In this document: piece by piece, positions 33,418 through 42,505 of the stretch
Position numbering within the stretch: position 1 is the stretch's first letter
Layout of the letters: each line of letters opens with the position of its first letter
Source of the DNA: Arthrobacter methylotrophus
GTDB lineage: Bacteria; Actinomycetota; Actinomycetes; Actinomycetales; Micrococcaceae
Reading direction: 5' to 3'
Assembly (NCBI RefSeq): GCF_039539965.1
Contig: NZ_BAABED010000001.1
Span: forward strand, 3,968,001 to 4,032,000
Length of the DNA stretch: 64,000 nucleotides
Notes under the pieces: generated by a model
Database searches by the model: none
What the model saw: only the letters and a program-made list of their open reading frames with translations
What the model was told of the DNA's origin: nothing
Made by a program: the position numbers and the translations under genes

Positions 33418-34205
33418 TTGGGTGCCATCCGGATAGCGCCGTCAAGGCGGATGGTTTCTCCGTTGAGCATGGCGTTTTCCACGATGTGCGCCACCAGGTT
33501 GGCATATTCGGCGGGCCGTCCGAGACGGGAGGGGTGCGGTACCTGCTGGCCCAGGGACAGTTGTGCATCCTGCGGCAATCCTGCCAGCATGGGGGTTTCG
33601 AAGATGCCCGGCGCGATGGCCATGACGCGTATCAGCGAGCGCGCCAGTTCGCGGGCCAGGGGCAGTGTCATGGCGGCCACCGCCCCCTTGGACGCGGCAT
33701 ATGCGGGCTGCCCGATCTGGCCGTCGAACGCCGCCACGGAGGCCGTATTGATGATGACGCCGCGTTCCTCGCCACCGAGCTCGGTAGACACAGGCTCGTT
33801 CCGGGCCATCGCGGCTGCGGCCAGGCGGATCACGTTGAAGGTGCCTACGAGGTTGATCTGGATGACCCGGTTGAAGTTCTCCAGCGGAAGCACGCCGTCC
33901 TTGCCAAGCACCTTGCCCGGGGTTGCGATACCGGCGCAGTTGACCAGGATCCGGAGCGGGCCAAGGGCGACGGCGGCATCCACCGCGGCCTGTACCTGAT
34001 CCTCGTTGGTGACGTCGGCGGGGACGAACACCGCTTTGCCTTCGGCTCCCGAGGCATTGAGTTCGGCAGCGAGGGACTCACCCGGTGAAGAGCGGAGATC
34101 AAGCAGCACGATTGTTGCTCCGGCGTCGAGCAATCGCCTGGCGGTCGCTGCCCCCAGTCCCGAAGCTCCACCGGTTATCAACGCCACTGCGCCCTTGATG
34201 TCCAT
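33414..34205 (-). CDS. Short-chain dehydrogenase, 3-hydroxyacyl-CoA dehydrogenase type
   Basis: 263 residues from ATG 34205 with AAGGAGG upstream. NAD site [35 protein letters not shown]; Ser-Tyr-Lys triad in [20 protein letters not shown] (Tyr and Lys at YAASK). IKG start and [17 protein letters not shown] follow type II 3-hydroxyacyl-CoA dehydrogenase (HSD10-like). It would oxidise the hydroxyacyl-CoA two steps after the dehydrogenase encoded next. First gene of the pair; a palindrome lies in the upstream region. Confidence 0.86.
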   Translation of the reverse strand: MDIKGAVALITGGASGLGAATARRLLDAGATIVLLDLRSSPGESLAAELNASGAEGKAVFVPADVTNEDQVQAAVDAAVALGPLRILVNCAGIATPGKVLGKDGVLPLENFNRVIQINLVGTFNVIRLAAAAMARNEPVSTELGGEERGVIINTASVAAFDGQIGQPAYAASKGAVAAMTLPLARELARSLIRVMAIAPGIFETPMLAGLPQDAQLSLGQQVPHPSRLGRPAEYANLVAHIVENAMLNGETIRLDGAIRMAPK

Positions 34206-34234
34206 CCATCCTCCTTGATGCAGAACCAAAATCC

Positions 34235-34250
34235 GTTAATGCATGTTAAC
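34235..34250. promoter_or_regulatory. Candidate operator upstream of the SDR/acyl-CoA dehydrogenase pair
   Basis: GTTAATGCATGTTAAC: arms GTTAA/TTAAC around the centre TGCATG, in the divergent gap between the SDR gene and the GH76 gene, 30 bases upstream of the SDR start. Could bind a TetR-type fatty-acid repressor. No regulator is adjacent, so this is speculative. Confidence 0.3.
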
Positions 34251-34314
34251 TGAATCACGTTGATTGTGCACTGTGGAGGGCAAGTTATTCACGCTGTCGC
34301 GTTAAGCTGTCACC

Positions 34315-35487
34315 ATGCCAGCCCCCGGAACGCCCGAAACGCCGGATTGGGCCGCGCGGGCCAATGACGCCGCGCGTTCGGTGACCCGGTATTTCGGTCG
34401 GCGCCTCGTCTTCCTCCCGGGAACCCATCTCGCTGCGTCGGTACGGCCCAGCAAGGGTCTCTCGAAGCCTTTCCAGCCATGGAACTACTGGTGGCAGGCG
34501 CATTACGTCGATTGCCTCGTGGACGCCGGCGTGCGCGAGCTGGCTTCGGGATCAAGGTTCGACGGCGCCACCCGGCCCAGCGCTGGCCATCTGGCTTCAC
34601 GCCTGGTCACCACCATCCGCTTGCGCAACTTCCTGCGCTACGTCAACAGCTACTACGACGACATGGCATGGCTGGCCCTCGCAACCCTCCGCCTGGACGG
34701 CTTGGCCGAGAAAGCGCACAAGCCGGGCCGCCGACGCAACGCCCGGTTGCAGAAAAGCCTGTCGCCGCAGTTCGAGTCGGCCTCCACGGACCACATGGGT
34801 GGAGGCACCTTCTGGAACACCACACGAGATTTCAAGAACACCCCTGCCACGGCCCCCGTAGCCCTGCATTTCGCCCGGACCGGCAAGCCTCAGCGGGCCC
34901 AAGGGCTACTGGACTGGCTCGACGCCACACTCTACGAACCCACCCGGGGCCTCTACCTTGACGGTGCCAAAATCCAAGAAGGCAAACTCGTCCTGGCGGA
35001 GGAGATCTACACCTACAACCAGGGCCCGGTACTCGGCACCTTGTTGGAACTGGGTGGGGAAGCGAACCTTGCACGCGCAGCCGCGCTGGTGGGCTCGGTG
35101 GCGGCGCATCTGACCGTGCACGCCTCTCCCAAACGGCAGGAGAAACTGGTCCTGCGCGGCGAAGGAACCGGCGACGGCGGACTCTTCACCGGGATCCTGG
35201 TCCGCTACTTGGCGCTCGCCGCAAAGGACCTGCGTTTGCCTGCCGTTACCCGGGCCACCGCCCGCCAATTGGTGCTCGACACCGCGGAGGCGCTCTGGAC
35301 GGGGCGTGCCACGCGCACCGACGCTGTCGGCAAGACTTCCGGAAAGTACGACGGCGGTGGCTCGCTGATGTTCTCGACGGAACCCCAGCGCCCGGCCACC
35401 GAAACGTACCCGGCGGGCACCGCCGTCGAACTCTCCACGCAACTGCAGGCATGGATGATGCTGGAAGCCGCTTCGCGAGTCCAGTAA
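34315..35487 (+). CDS. Glycoside hydrolase family 76-like protein (alpha-1,6-mannanase type)
   Basis: 390 residues with no signal peptide. QPWNYWWQAHYVDCLVDAGV, VNSYYDDMAWLALATLRL (the consecutive Asp pair that is catalytic in GH76), TGGGTFWN-like STDHMGGGTFWNTTRDFKNT, and EIYTYNQGPVLGTLLELG are the GH76 landmarks of an (alpha/alpha)6 barrel. Actinobacterial members act on mannan or phosphatidylinositol-mannoside-like glycans. Cytosolic location is odd for an endo-mannanase, so it may act on imported or self oligosaccharides. Monocistronic; a 29-base gap to the next gene. Confidence 0.75.
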   Translation: MPAPGTPETPDWAARANDAARSVTRYFGRRLVFLPGTHLAASVRPSKGLSKPFQPWNYWWQAHYVDCLVDAGVRELASGSRFDGATRPSAGHLASRLVTTIRLRNFLRYVNSYYDDMAWLALATLRLDGLAEKAHKPGRRRNARLQKSLSPQFESASTDHMGGGTFWNTTRDFKNTPATAPVALHFARTGKPQRAQGLLDWLDATLYEPTRGLYLDGAKIQEGKLVLAEEIYTYNQGPVLGTLLELGGEANLARAAALVGSVAAHLTVHASPKRQEKLVLRGEGTGDGGLFTGILVRYLALAAKDLRLPAVTRATARQLVLDTAEALWTGRATRTDAVGKTSGKYDGGGSLMFSTEPQRPATETYPAGTAVELSTQLQAWMMLEAASRVQ

Positions 35488-35516
35488 TTGTCAGTGCCGA
35501 GGCCTAGTCTGGAGCT

Positions 35517-36026
35517 GTGAACCCTTCACCGAGTCCGTTGCCTGTCACAGTGCTCGCTCCGCCCGCGGAATGGTGGCAGATCGTCAGTGCGCTCAGCCCG
35601 CTCGCAGTCCTTGTGGCGGCGATCGTTGCCGCGTTCGTGGGCCTCCTGTCCCTGCGGCAGAAGGCCCGGTCGGATAACAGGTCCGAGTGGTGGCGCCGCG
35701 CTCAATGGGCGCTGGACGCGTCCCTGTCCCGCAGTCGCTCCGAGGCCGAAATGGGGCAGAAAGCCATCGAGCTTCTGGGCCACAGCGAGCTCGCGTCCCG
35801 GGAGGAACTCGAGCTCCTCAAAGTCGGCACGGAGGACGCGCTCCTGGCAGCCGCCACAGCATCCGAAACCCGTACCGTTTCGCCGTCGCAGCGTCCCGCC
35901 TCGGTGAGCCCCGAGGACCGCAAGGTCCAGATCGCCGCAGCCAAGGCCAGGGTCACACTCGACAAGCGGCTCGGCGAGGACACCCCTGAGTGGATCGCTG
36001 CCCTGGCCCGGGAAACCCGCGGGTAA
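35517..36026 (+). CDS. Hypothetical protein with one membrane segment
   Basis: 169 residues, GTG start. One membrane span at about residues 22-44 (VSALSPLAVLVAAIVAAFVG), then RQKARSDNRSEWWRRAQWAL and a charged helical tail rich in Ala, Glu and Lys ending TPEWIAALARETRG. It resembles small membrane-tethered coiled-coil proteins of actinobacteria. No catalytic motif. Codon usage agrees with a real gene. Stops nine bases before the convergent YdeI-like gene. Confidence 0.65.
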   Translation: MNPSPSPLPVTVLAPPAEWWQIVSALSPLAVLVAAIVAAFVGLLSLRQKARSDNRSEWWRRAQWALDASLSRSRSEAEMGQKAIELLGHSELASREELELLKVGTEDALLAAATASETRTVSPSQRPASVSPEDRKVQIAAAKARVTLDKRLGEDTPEWIAALARETRG

Positions 36027-36034
36027 GTCTCCGG

Positions 36035-36637
36035 CTACTCTGCCACCGCGGGCTTTTTCTTCTGCGGATGCGGGGTCTCCTGCCGCGCCAGCATCTCCAC
36101 GAAGCCGGCGATCTTCCTGGCCCGGGTCTCCGCCTTCTTCACCGCGTTGGTGCGGTAGATCAGGGAATAGCGATTGACCGCCGTCAGGACATCGAACATG
36201 GCCTGGGCTTCGGGAACGGCGGCGATGGCGGCAGCGAGGTCCTCCGGGACTTCCGCATCCGCTTGACCCACGTAGGCGGCCTCCCAGCGCCCGTCGGCCT
36301 TGGCGTCCTCGACGGCGGCCCGGCCGGCGGCGGTCATCTTCCCTTCGGCTTCCAAACGCGCAACGTGTGCAACGTTCCGTTTGGACCAAGGGCTTTTAGG
36401 GCCGCGGCGGGTCATGCGCTGGAAGACGCTCTCGTTGTCGCGCCTTCTGCCTTGGCCGTCGATCCACCCGAAACAGAGGCACTCATCCAAAGCAGCGGCG
36501 TAATCCAGTTCCGTCACGTTGCCGCCCTTTTTGTGCAGTACGAGCCACACGCCGGGGCTATCGGCGCCGTTCTTTTCGAGCCAGGACCGCCATTCAGCAG
36601 CGTCTTTGACGATCAGTTCTTCAAGTTCAACAGCCAT
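36035..36637 (-). CDS. YdeI/OmpD-associated family protein
   Basis: 200 residues from ATG 36637. AEWRSWLEKNGADSPGVWLV, then LHKKGG and LDYAAALDECLCFGWIDGQG, RRGPKSPWSKRNVAHVARLE are the signature of the YdeI/DUF1905-associated family (bacteriocin-protection/YdeI-like). Its exact role is unclear; some members are linked to peptide or polymyxin tolerance. The lysine-proline-rich tail QKKKPAVAE is disordered. Single gene convergent with the membrane-protein gene. Confidence 0.82.
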   Translation of the reverse strand: MAVELEELIVKDAAEWRSWLEKNGADSPGVWLVLHKKGGNVTELDYAAALDECLCFGWIDGQGRRRDNESVFQRMTRRGPKSPWSKRNVAHVARLEAEGKMTAAGRAAVEDAKADGRWEAAYVGQADAEVPEDLAAAIAAVPEAQAMFDVLTAVNRYSLIYRTNAVKKAETRARKIAGFVEMLARQETPHPQKKKPAVAE

Positions 36638-36701
36638 GGCCCCATTCTGGTGCGAGTTAGGCTGAGACGAAAGCCCACTCGACCCATGTCCCGGAGGATC
36701 C

Positions 36702-37370
36702 ATGCTGCGCGTCCGCCCCGTCCAGTTCACCTCCGACATCGCTGGCTGGAAGCACCTTCTTTCGGCGCTGGGCCTCGTGTGCGTCGCGGACCACGGCGCT
36801 TGGGTGGAGTTCGATTCCGGCGCGGGCCGGATCGCCCTACACCGCACGGCCCTTGGCTCGCCCGACGACGGCACAACGGTGTTCGGCGTCGAAGTAGGGG
36901 ATCTGGCCGAGTTTGCGCGCCGCACCACGGCGGACGGAACCCGGGCCGAACTGATCGACGCCGATCATGGCCAGGCCGTCCGTATCGTCGCGCAGGACGG
37001 CTTCAGCTTCCTCGCGGACAAGGCGGCCAGCCGCAGCACCAGCCCTGAAGCGGATCCGCGACTCGCCGTCGTCGGGACCTGGCTCACCCCGGACGTTCAG
37101 CAAGCCGCGCGGGAGTTGCGCAACATCGGCGCGCGGCCGCGGCACATGTCCACTGGCGCCGCGGATTTCACTACGAAGAACGGCGGCATCCTTGTGGTCC
37201 GGAAATCCGCGGAAACTGCCGCGGGCGGCCTCGCTTTCGAGTACGACGGCGACCTCGCGGCCGTGGACACCCGGCTCGCCGCCGCGGGCCTCGGCTCAGC
37301 CATGGTCGGCTCGGTCCTGACGATCCCGTTCCCCGGGGAAGGCACCATCCGGGTGGCGAGTGCACCATAG
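36702..37370 (+). CDS. VOC-superfamily (glyoxalase-like) protein, two domains
   Basis: 222 residues. Two VOC modules: residues 1-110 (VRPVQFTSDIAGWKHLLSAL, then FGVEVGDLAEFARRTTADGT) and 115-222 (AVVGTWLTPDVQQAARELRN, then LRNIGARPRHMSTG, FTTKNGGILVVR). The metal-binding His/Glu set of enzymes in this fold is incomplete by eye, so it may be a binding or resistance-type protein. Acting partner unknown. Followed by a family B repeat. Confidence 0.68.
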   Translation: MLRVRPVQFTSDIAGWKHLLSALGLVCVADHGAWVEFDSGAGRIALHRTALGSPDDGTTVFGVEVGDLAEFARRTTADGTRAELIDADHGQAVRIVAQDGFSFLADKAASRSTSPEADPRLAVVGTWLTPDVQQAARELRNIGARPRHMSTGAADFTTKNGGILVVRKSAETAAGGLAFEYDGDLAAVDTRLAAAGLGSAMVGSVLTIPFPGEGTIRVASAP

Positions 37371-37373
37371 CCC

Positions 37374-37503
37374 AACGCTCCCTCACCTATACCCGCCCTT
37401 CCACCAACGCTCCTGCACCTATATCGGTATTTCCCACGACCCGTCTGCAGATCATCTGAAGGAGCGTTCCCGATTTTTCCCCCAAACGTGAGCGAGCGTT
37501 CCA
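37374..37503. repeat. GTGAGCGAGCGT-type repeats, family B site 4
   Basis: Degenerate inverted units AACGCTCCCTCACCTATA (37374-37391) and AACGCTCCTGCACCTATA (37405-37422), then forward half units GGAGCGTTCC (about 37461) and a good GTGAGCGAGCGTT (37488-37500). The four are linked by C/T-rich spacers. It fills the gap before the NUDIX gene and looks like an older, decayed cluster. Confidence 0.6.
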
Positions 37504-37579
37504 GGTTTTGGGATCGACGCAATCCTGGCTCTCTGATTGCTAAGCCTCGGAACAGCAAGGGATGGGGTAGAACTTAACC

Positions 37580-38119
37580 ATGAGTGTTCGTACCCCTGAC
37601 CCCTACTCCGGCTGGCTTTCCGATGAAGACCTCTTCGAAGCCCGCGGCCGCCTCCCCATGGTTTATGTAGAGGCGGTTCCCGTGCGTTTGGATCCGCTCG
37701 GCTTCGTCAACGAGGTGGGCACCCTGCTTCAGGGCGATGCCGACGGCACCATGGTCCGGTCCTTCGTTTCCGGCCGCGTGCTTTACCGCGAAACCATCCG
37801 GGCAGCGCTGCTGCGGCACATGGAGAAGGACCTCGGGCCTCTCGCCTTCCCGCAATTGCCTGTCAGTCCCGTGCCCTTCACGGTGGCCGAGTACTTCCCG
37901 GCGCCGTCACAGACCGGCTTCACGGACGACCGCCAACACGCCGTGTCCCTGGTTTACGTCATCCCTGTGACAGGCGAGTGCGAACCGCGCCAGGACGCCC
38001 TCGAGCTGACGTGGATGACCCCGCAGGAGATCCTGGGCCACGACGTCCAGCAGGAATTCAGCGGCGGACGCAGCAACCTGGTGCGCCAGGCCCTGGCTTT
38101 CGCTGGGGTCGGACAGTAG
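37580..38119 (+). CDS. NUDIX-fold protein (DUF4916-like)
   Basis: 179 residues. VYVEAVPVRLDPLGFVNEVG, ETIRAALLRHMEKDLGPLAF is a NUDIX-like helix region but the canonical GX5EX7REUXEEXGU box is degraded (RETIRAALLRHMEKDLG lacks the full glutamate set). HAVSLVYVIPVTGECEPRQD ELTWMTP completes the fold. Members labelled DUF4916 occur in actinobacteria. It may hydrolyse a nucleotide-linked substrate or only bind it. Followed by a strong terminator. Confidence 0.72.
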   Translation: MSVRTPDPYSGWLSDEDLFEARGRLPMVYVEAVPVRLDPLGFVNEVGTLLQGDADGTMVRSFVSGRVLYRETIRAALLRHMEKDLGPLAFPQLPVSPVPFTVAEYFPAPSQTGFTDDRQHAVSLVYVIPVTGECEPRQDALELTWMTPQEILGHDVQQEFSGGRSNLVRQALAFAGVGQ

Positions 38120-38145
38120 CCGCACCGTCAGTCAGTAGCTGCCTC

Positions 38146-38168
38146 CCCCACTTGTTCGGTGGGGTTTT
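38146..38168 (+). terminator. Rho-independent terminator after the NUDIX gene
   Basis: CCCCAC (38146-38151), loop TTGTTCG, GTGGGG (38159-38164), then TTTTA. It is 27 bases beyond the stop and 46 bases before the next gene. Confidence 0.75.
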
Positions 38169-38210
38169 ATAGACTGTTGGGCGGACCCCAAGAGAACCAA
38201 AGGACTTCCG

Positions 38211-39176
38211 ATGACTCACAGCCCAGCCGACCAGCAGTACCGTGAAAAGCAGGCTGGGGCCCTGCAAGTCGGAGACTACCTGTTCCTCCCCGGAGATGGT
38301 CCCGCGGAGGAAATCACCCACATCGAGGTCGAACAGGATGACTTTGGCGTTCCCGCACTCATCTTGGTGACCACCATCGCTGGCGGGAAAGTGCGGATCG
38401 CAGTCGGGTCCGGCGTGCCGGTGGGCGAGGCAGTTGCCGCCCCCGACGCCGCAGCTTCCAACGAAGGTGACGCGCCCGCAGAGGCGATTCCCGCCGTCGT
38501 CGTACCTCCGCTGCCAGCCGTGGCGCCCACTGTCAGCGGGTCTCTTGTGCCGGGTCCCGCTCAGCTCGCACTGATCCCGGTGCCGAGCGATTCTCCCGAG
38601 GACGTGGTGGCCGCCGCTGCCGAAGCGCACCCCGGCAGGAACGGCGTCGCGGTCCTCAGCGAACGGCTGGTGAAGGGCATCAACACGAAATCGGGAAGCT
38701 GCTTGCGGGATGTGAGCGATCTGGCGCACGATCTCTTCATCGAGCTGCGGGATCCGGACAACGCCCTGGCCGTGGCCGACATCCTCAATGTGCTTCCCTA
38801 CGACGGAAACCGCGACCGGTGGATGTCCGTTGAACGCGCACTCGCCCTTTCGAGCTTCATTTGCCGCGAGCTCGGCCAAACGGAGCGCGCAGAGGTCTAC
38901 GACCAGCTCCTGCAAGCGCCGGACACCCTCGAGACAGACCCGTTCAAGGCCCGGATCGCCGCCAAAGTCCGGCAGCGCGGGCTCAACGAACCGAACCTGT
39001 ATGACAAGGAAATCTTCCGCTCCATCGACAACGGCAATCGCGACGCCGAGCGCGAATGGCGGCTACTTCGGCTCGAAAACCTGCTGTTCCTGCGCGCACA
39101 CGGGGGCTCGAACACCCTCAGCGTAGGTGAACTCGATCACCGGATCGCGAACGAACTCGAGGCCGTGCGCGCCTAA
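38211..39176 (+). CDS. Hypothetical protein, 321 residues
   Basis: Not recognised with certainty. Residues 1-70 form a beta-rich module (GALQVGDYLFLPGDGPAEEI), residues 75-125 an Ala/Pro/Val-rich linker, and residues 130-321 an all-helical repeat-like domain (VLSERLVKGINTKSGSCLRD; LAHDLFIELRDPDNALAVAD; REWRLLRLENLLFLRAHGGS). The tail suggests a TPR-like interaction domain. No signal or membrane span. A promoter is likely in the 92-base gap after the terminator. Possibly the DUF6707 type, from memory only. Confidence 0.58.
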   Translation: MTHSPADQQYREKQAGALQVGDYLFLPGDGPAEEITHIEVEQDDFGVPALILVTTIAGGKVRIAVGSGVPVGEAVAAPDAAASNEGDAPAEAIPAVVVPPLPAVAPTVSGSLVPGPAQLALIPVPSDSPEDVVAAAAEAHPGRNGVAVLSERLVKGINTKSGSCLRDVSDLAHDLFIELRDPDNALAVADILNVLPYDGNRDRWMSVERALALSSFICRELGQTERAEVYDQLLQAPDTLETDPFKARIAAKVRQRGLNEPNLYDKEIFRSIDNGNRDAEREWRLLRLENLLFLRAHGGSNTLSVGELDHRIANELEAVRA

Positions 39177-39237
39177 GCGCTATCAGAGGATTTCACAAGA
39201 CCTGTCGTGTTCGCTCCAACGGCGGTAGATTCGGGCC

Positions 39238-39963
39238 ATGACGAACAATCTGAGCGTTGTGATTAATGCCGACGCGCAGCAAGTTTGGACTTCGCTGCGC
39301 GAACCGTCACTCGTGGCTCAATGGCACGGCTGGGAAGCCGACGAGCTTGGCGACGAAATCAACCAAATCTATTTCACCACCAACGTAGTTGAGGGTCCGG
39401 AGCACACATCCCTGACCGTCAATGGCGGAGACGTCTTCGAGCTCACTCCCGTCAGCGGAGGCACCGAGGTCCGCGTGACGCGGGCTGCCTTGGACCACGA
39501 CTCCGAGTGGGCCGCTTGGGACGAGGACATCACCCAGGGTTGGTTGACGTTCCTGCAGCAGCTCCGATTCGCCCTCGAACGCCATCCGCACGGACACCGG
39601 CGTACGCATTTCGTTTCGTTGCCCGGCGGTAGCGGTTCGGGGCTCCAGAAGCTCGGCCTGTCCGACGTCCCGTCTCCCGGCGAGGATTACTCCCTGACCC
39701 TGCCGACTGGCGAGGCCATCTCCGGCAAGGTCTGGTTCCGAAGCAATCACCAAGTGGGCCTCACCGTGCACAGCTACGCGGAACACGGGGACGGGCTGCT
39801 GATTGTGGCCGACCAGCCTGTCATTCCGGAAAAGAGGCCCGACGGCGGCACTATCGTCATCGCTTCGACCTACGGCTTGGGTGCCGGCAGCCTGGACTCG
39901 ATCCGCTCGCACTGGGATAGCTGGAAGGCTGAGAACTACCCCACAGAGGTCCATTCGCACTGA
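39238..39963 (+). CDS. SRPBCC-domain protein, 241 residues
   Basis: An N-terminal START/SRPBCC module: NLSVVINADAQQVWTSLREP, LVAQWHGWEADELGDE, then a pocket strand TEVRVTRAALDHDSEWAAWD and the C-terminal helix GWLTFLQQLRFALERHP. Residues 125-241 form a second, related-looking half. The same two-part layout occurs in the SRPBCC gene at 3120. Ligand unknown. Divergent-free: it precedes tgt by 33 bases and may be co-transcribed with it. Confidence 0.72.
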   Translation: MTNNLSVVINADAQQVWTSLREPSLVAQWHGWEADELGDEINQIYFTTNVVEGPEHTSLTVNGGDVFELTPVSGGTEVRVTRAALDHDSEWAAWDEDITQGWLTFLQQLRFALERHPHGHRRTHFVSLPGGSGSGLQKLGLSDVPSPGEDYSLTLPTGEAISGKVWFRSNHQVGLTVHSYAEHGDGLLIVADQPVIPEKRPDGGTIVIASTYGLGAGSLDSIRSHWDSWKAENYPTEVHSH

Positions 39964-41337
<1,374 letters not shown>

Positions 41338-41356
41338 CCTTCACACCGACGCCGAA

Positions 41357-41414
41357 ATCGCCGGAACGGTGCGGGTTCGCCGGAGCGTTCAGGCGACCTA
41401 GCACTGTTCCGGCG
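41357..41414. repeat. 58-bp GC-rich element, family C copy 1
   Basis: Starts ATCGCCGGAACG and ends TGTTCCGGCG; contains a central CGCCGGAGCGTTCAGGCG. Same length and motif order as copy 2 at 42428-42485. It follows the tgt stop by 19 bases and precedes the AbiEi-type gene. Confidence 0.7.
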
Positions 41415-41482
41415 ACCCCACGTTTTCCACATAGCCGAGCAAGCAGCTTCCGTTGGCCCAGCCGGCGAACAAGGCTGGATCA

Positions 41483-42412
41483 ATGACGCCTTCCCAGCCA
41501 CTTTCGCTCCCGGACAAGGGAAACCTTTGGCGCACCGATCAACTTCACGCACACGGCCTCAATTCCCGTGCAATCCTGCACTTGGTGCGTCGCGGCCAGC
41601 TGGTCCGGCTACGGTATGGCTGCTACATTCGGGCCGCGCTCTGGGCGAAGCAATCCGCCTGGATCCGTAGTACTCAATTGATTTACGCCCATGCGCATGG
41701 AACGCTCACGACGTCGACGGGAGACTACGTATATAGCCACACCTCGGCGGCGCGGCTGCACCGCCTTTTCCTCTGGGACGTTGACGACCTGATCCACATC
41801 CTGCTGCGGGTCCGGCCGTCCAACGAGCGCCTTGGCAAGGATGTCCGCGGTCACACCAGGCCTTTCGCCGAGACGGACATCGTGACAATCGGAAACCTGC
41901 GGGTCACGTCTTTGGAGCGGACGGTGGTGGATTGCGCCATGCTACTCAGCTACAGGCACGGGCTGGTGCTCATGGATCATGCATTGAGGCTTGGCGCTGA
42001 TCGTGCGCTAATGCAGGCCATGGCCGAGGCATTGGATGGCCGACGCGGCGTCAGGAAGCTTCGACAGGCCTTGGCCAACGCTGATCCGCGATCCGAGTCG
42101 GCCGGCGAAACCCTGTGTCGGGAACTCATCTCGCGGCTGAAGCTGCCCATGCCTGAACCCCAGGTTGAAGTGCAGAGCCGGGCAGGCCGGCATCGGCTCG
42201 ACTTTGCCTGGCGGGAGGCAAAGGTAGCGTTGGAATTCGATGGCAGAGTCAAATACTTCGATTTCAAGCGAACGGATGAGGTGATTTTCCAGGAGCGGCG
42301 CCGGGAAAAGGCCCTTAGCGAGGATGGTTGGCGTTTCGTCCGCGTGGAGTGGAAGCACCTCTTTCGCGAGGAGGAATTCAAGAGCCGGCTACTGAAGGCC
42401 CTCCGCCGTTAG
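41483..42412 (+). CDS. Orphan AbiEi-type protein with a C-terminal endonuclease-like domain
   Basis: 309 residues from ATG 41483. The N-terminal winged helix LWRTDQLHAHGLNSRAILHL, VRRGQLVRLRYGCYIR is the AbiEi-antitoxin N-domain found alone in many actinobacterial proteins. Residues 220-309 resemble a PD-(D/E)xK/DUF559 fold: PQVEVQSRAGRHRLDFAWRE, then KVALEFDGRVKYFD and EKALSEDGWRFVRVEWKHLF. No AbiEii toxin gene is adjacent. Function unproven; a possible nuclease or DNA-binding orphan. It is flanked by the two family C elements. Confidence 0.78.
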   Translation: MTPSQPLSLPDKGNLWRTDQLHAHGLNSRAILHLVRRGQLVRLRYGCYIRAALWAKQSAWIRSTQLIYAHAHGTLTTSTGDYVYSHTSAARLHRLFLWDVDDLIHILLRVRPSNERLGKDVRGHTRPFAETDIVTIGNLRVTSLERTVVDCAMLLSYRHGLVLMDHALRLGADRALMQAMAEALDGRRGVRKLRQALANADPRSESAGETLCRELISRLKLPMPEPQVEVQSRAGRHRLDFAWREAKVALEFDGRVKYFDFKRTDEVIFQERRREKALSEDGWRFVRVEWKHLFREEEFKSRLLKALRR

Positions 42413-42427
42413 CCTGCCGCCGTCGAG

Positions 42428-42485
42428 ATCGCCGGAACGCGCCCTGGTCGCCGGAACGTTCGGGCGAGCCGGCACCGTTCCGGCG
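42428..42485. repeat. 58-bp GC-rich element, family C copy 2
   Basis: ATCGCCGGAACG at the start, GGTCGCCGGAACGTTCGGGC in the middle and CGTTCCGGCG at the end. Same 58-base span as copy 1. It lies between the AbiEi-type gene and the convergent permease gene. Confidence 0.7.
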
Positions 42486-42505
42486 AGCTCGCCCCGGGGA
42501 GACGC

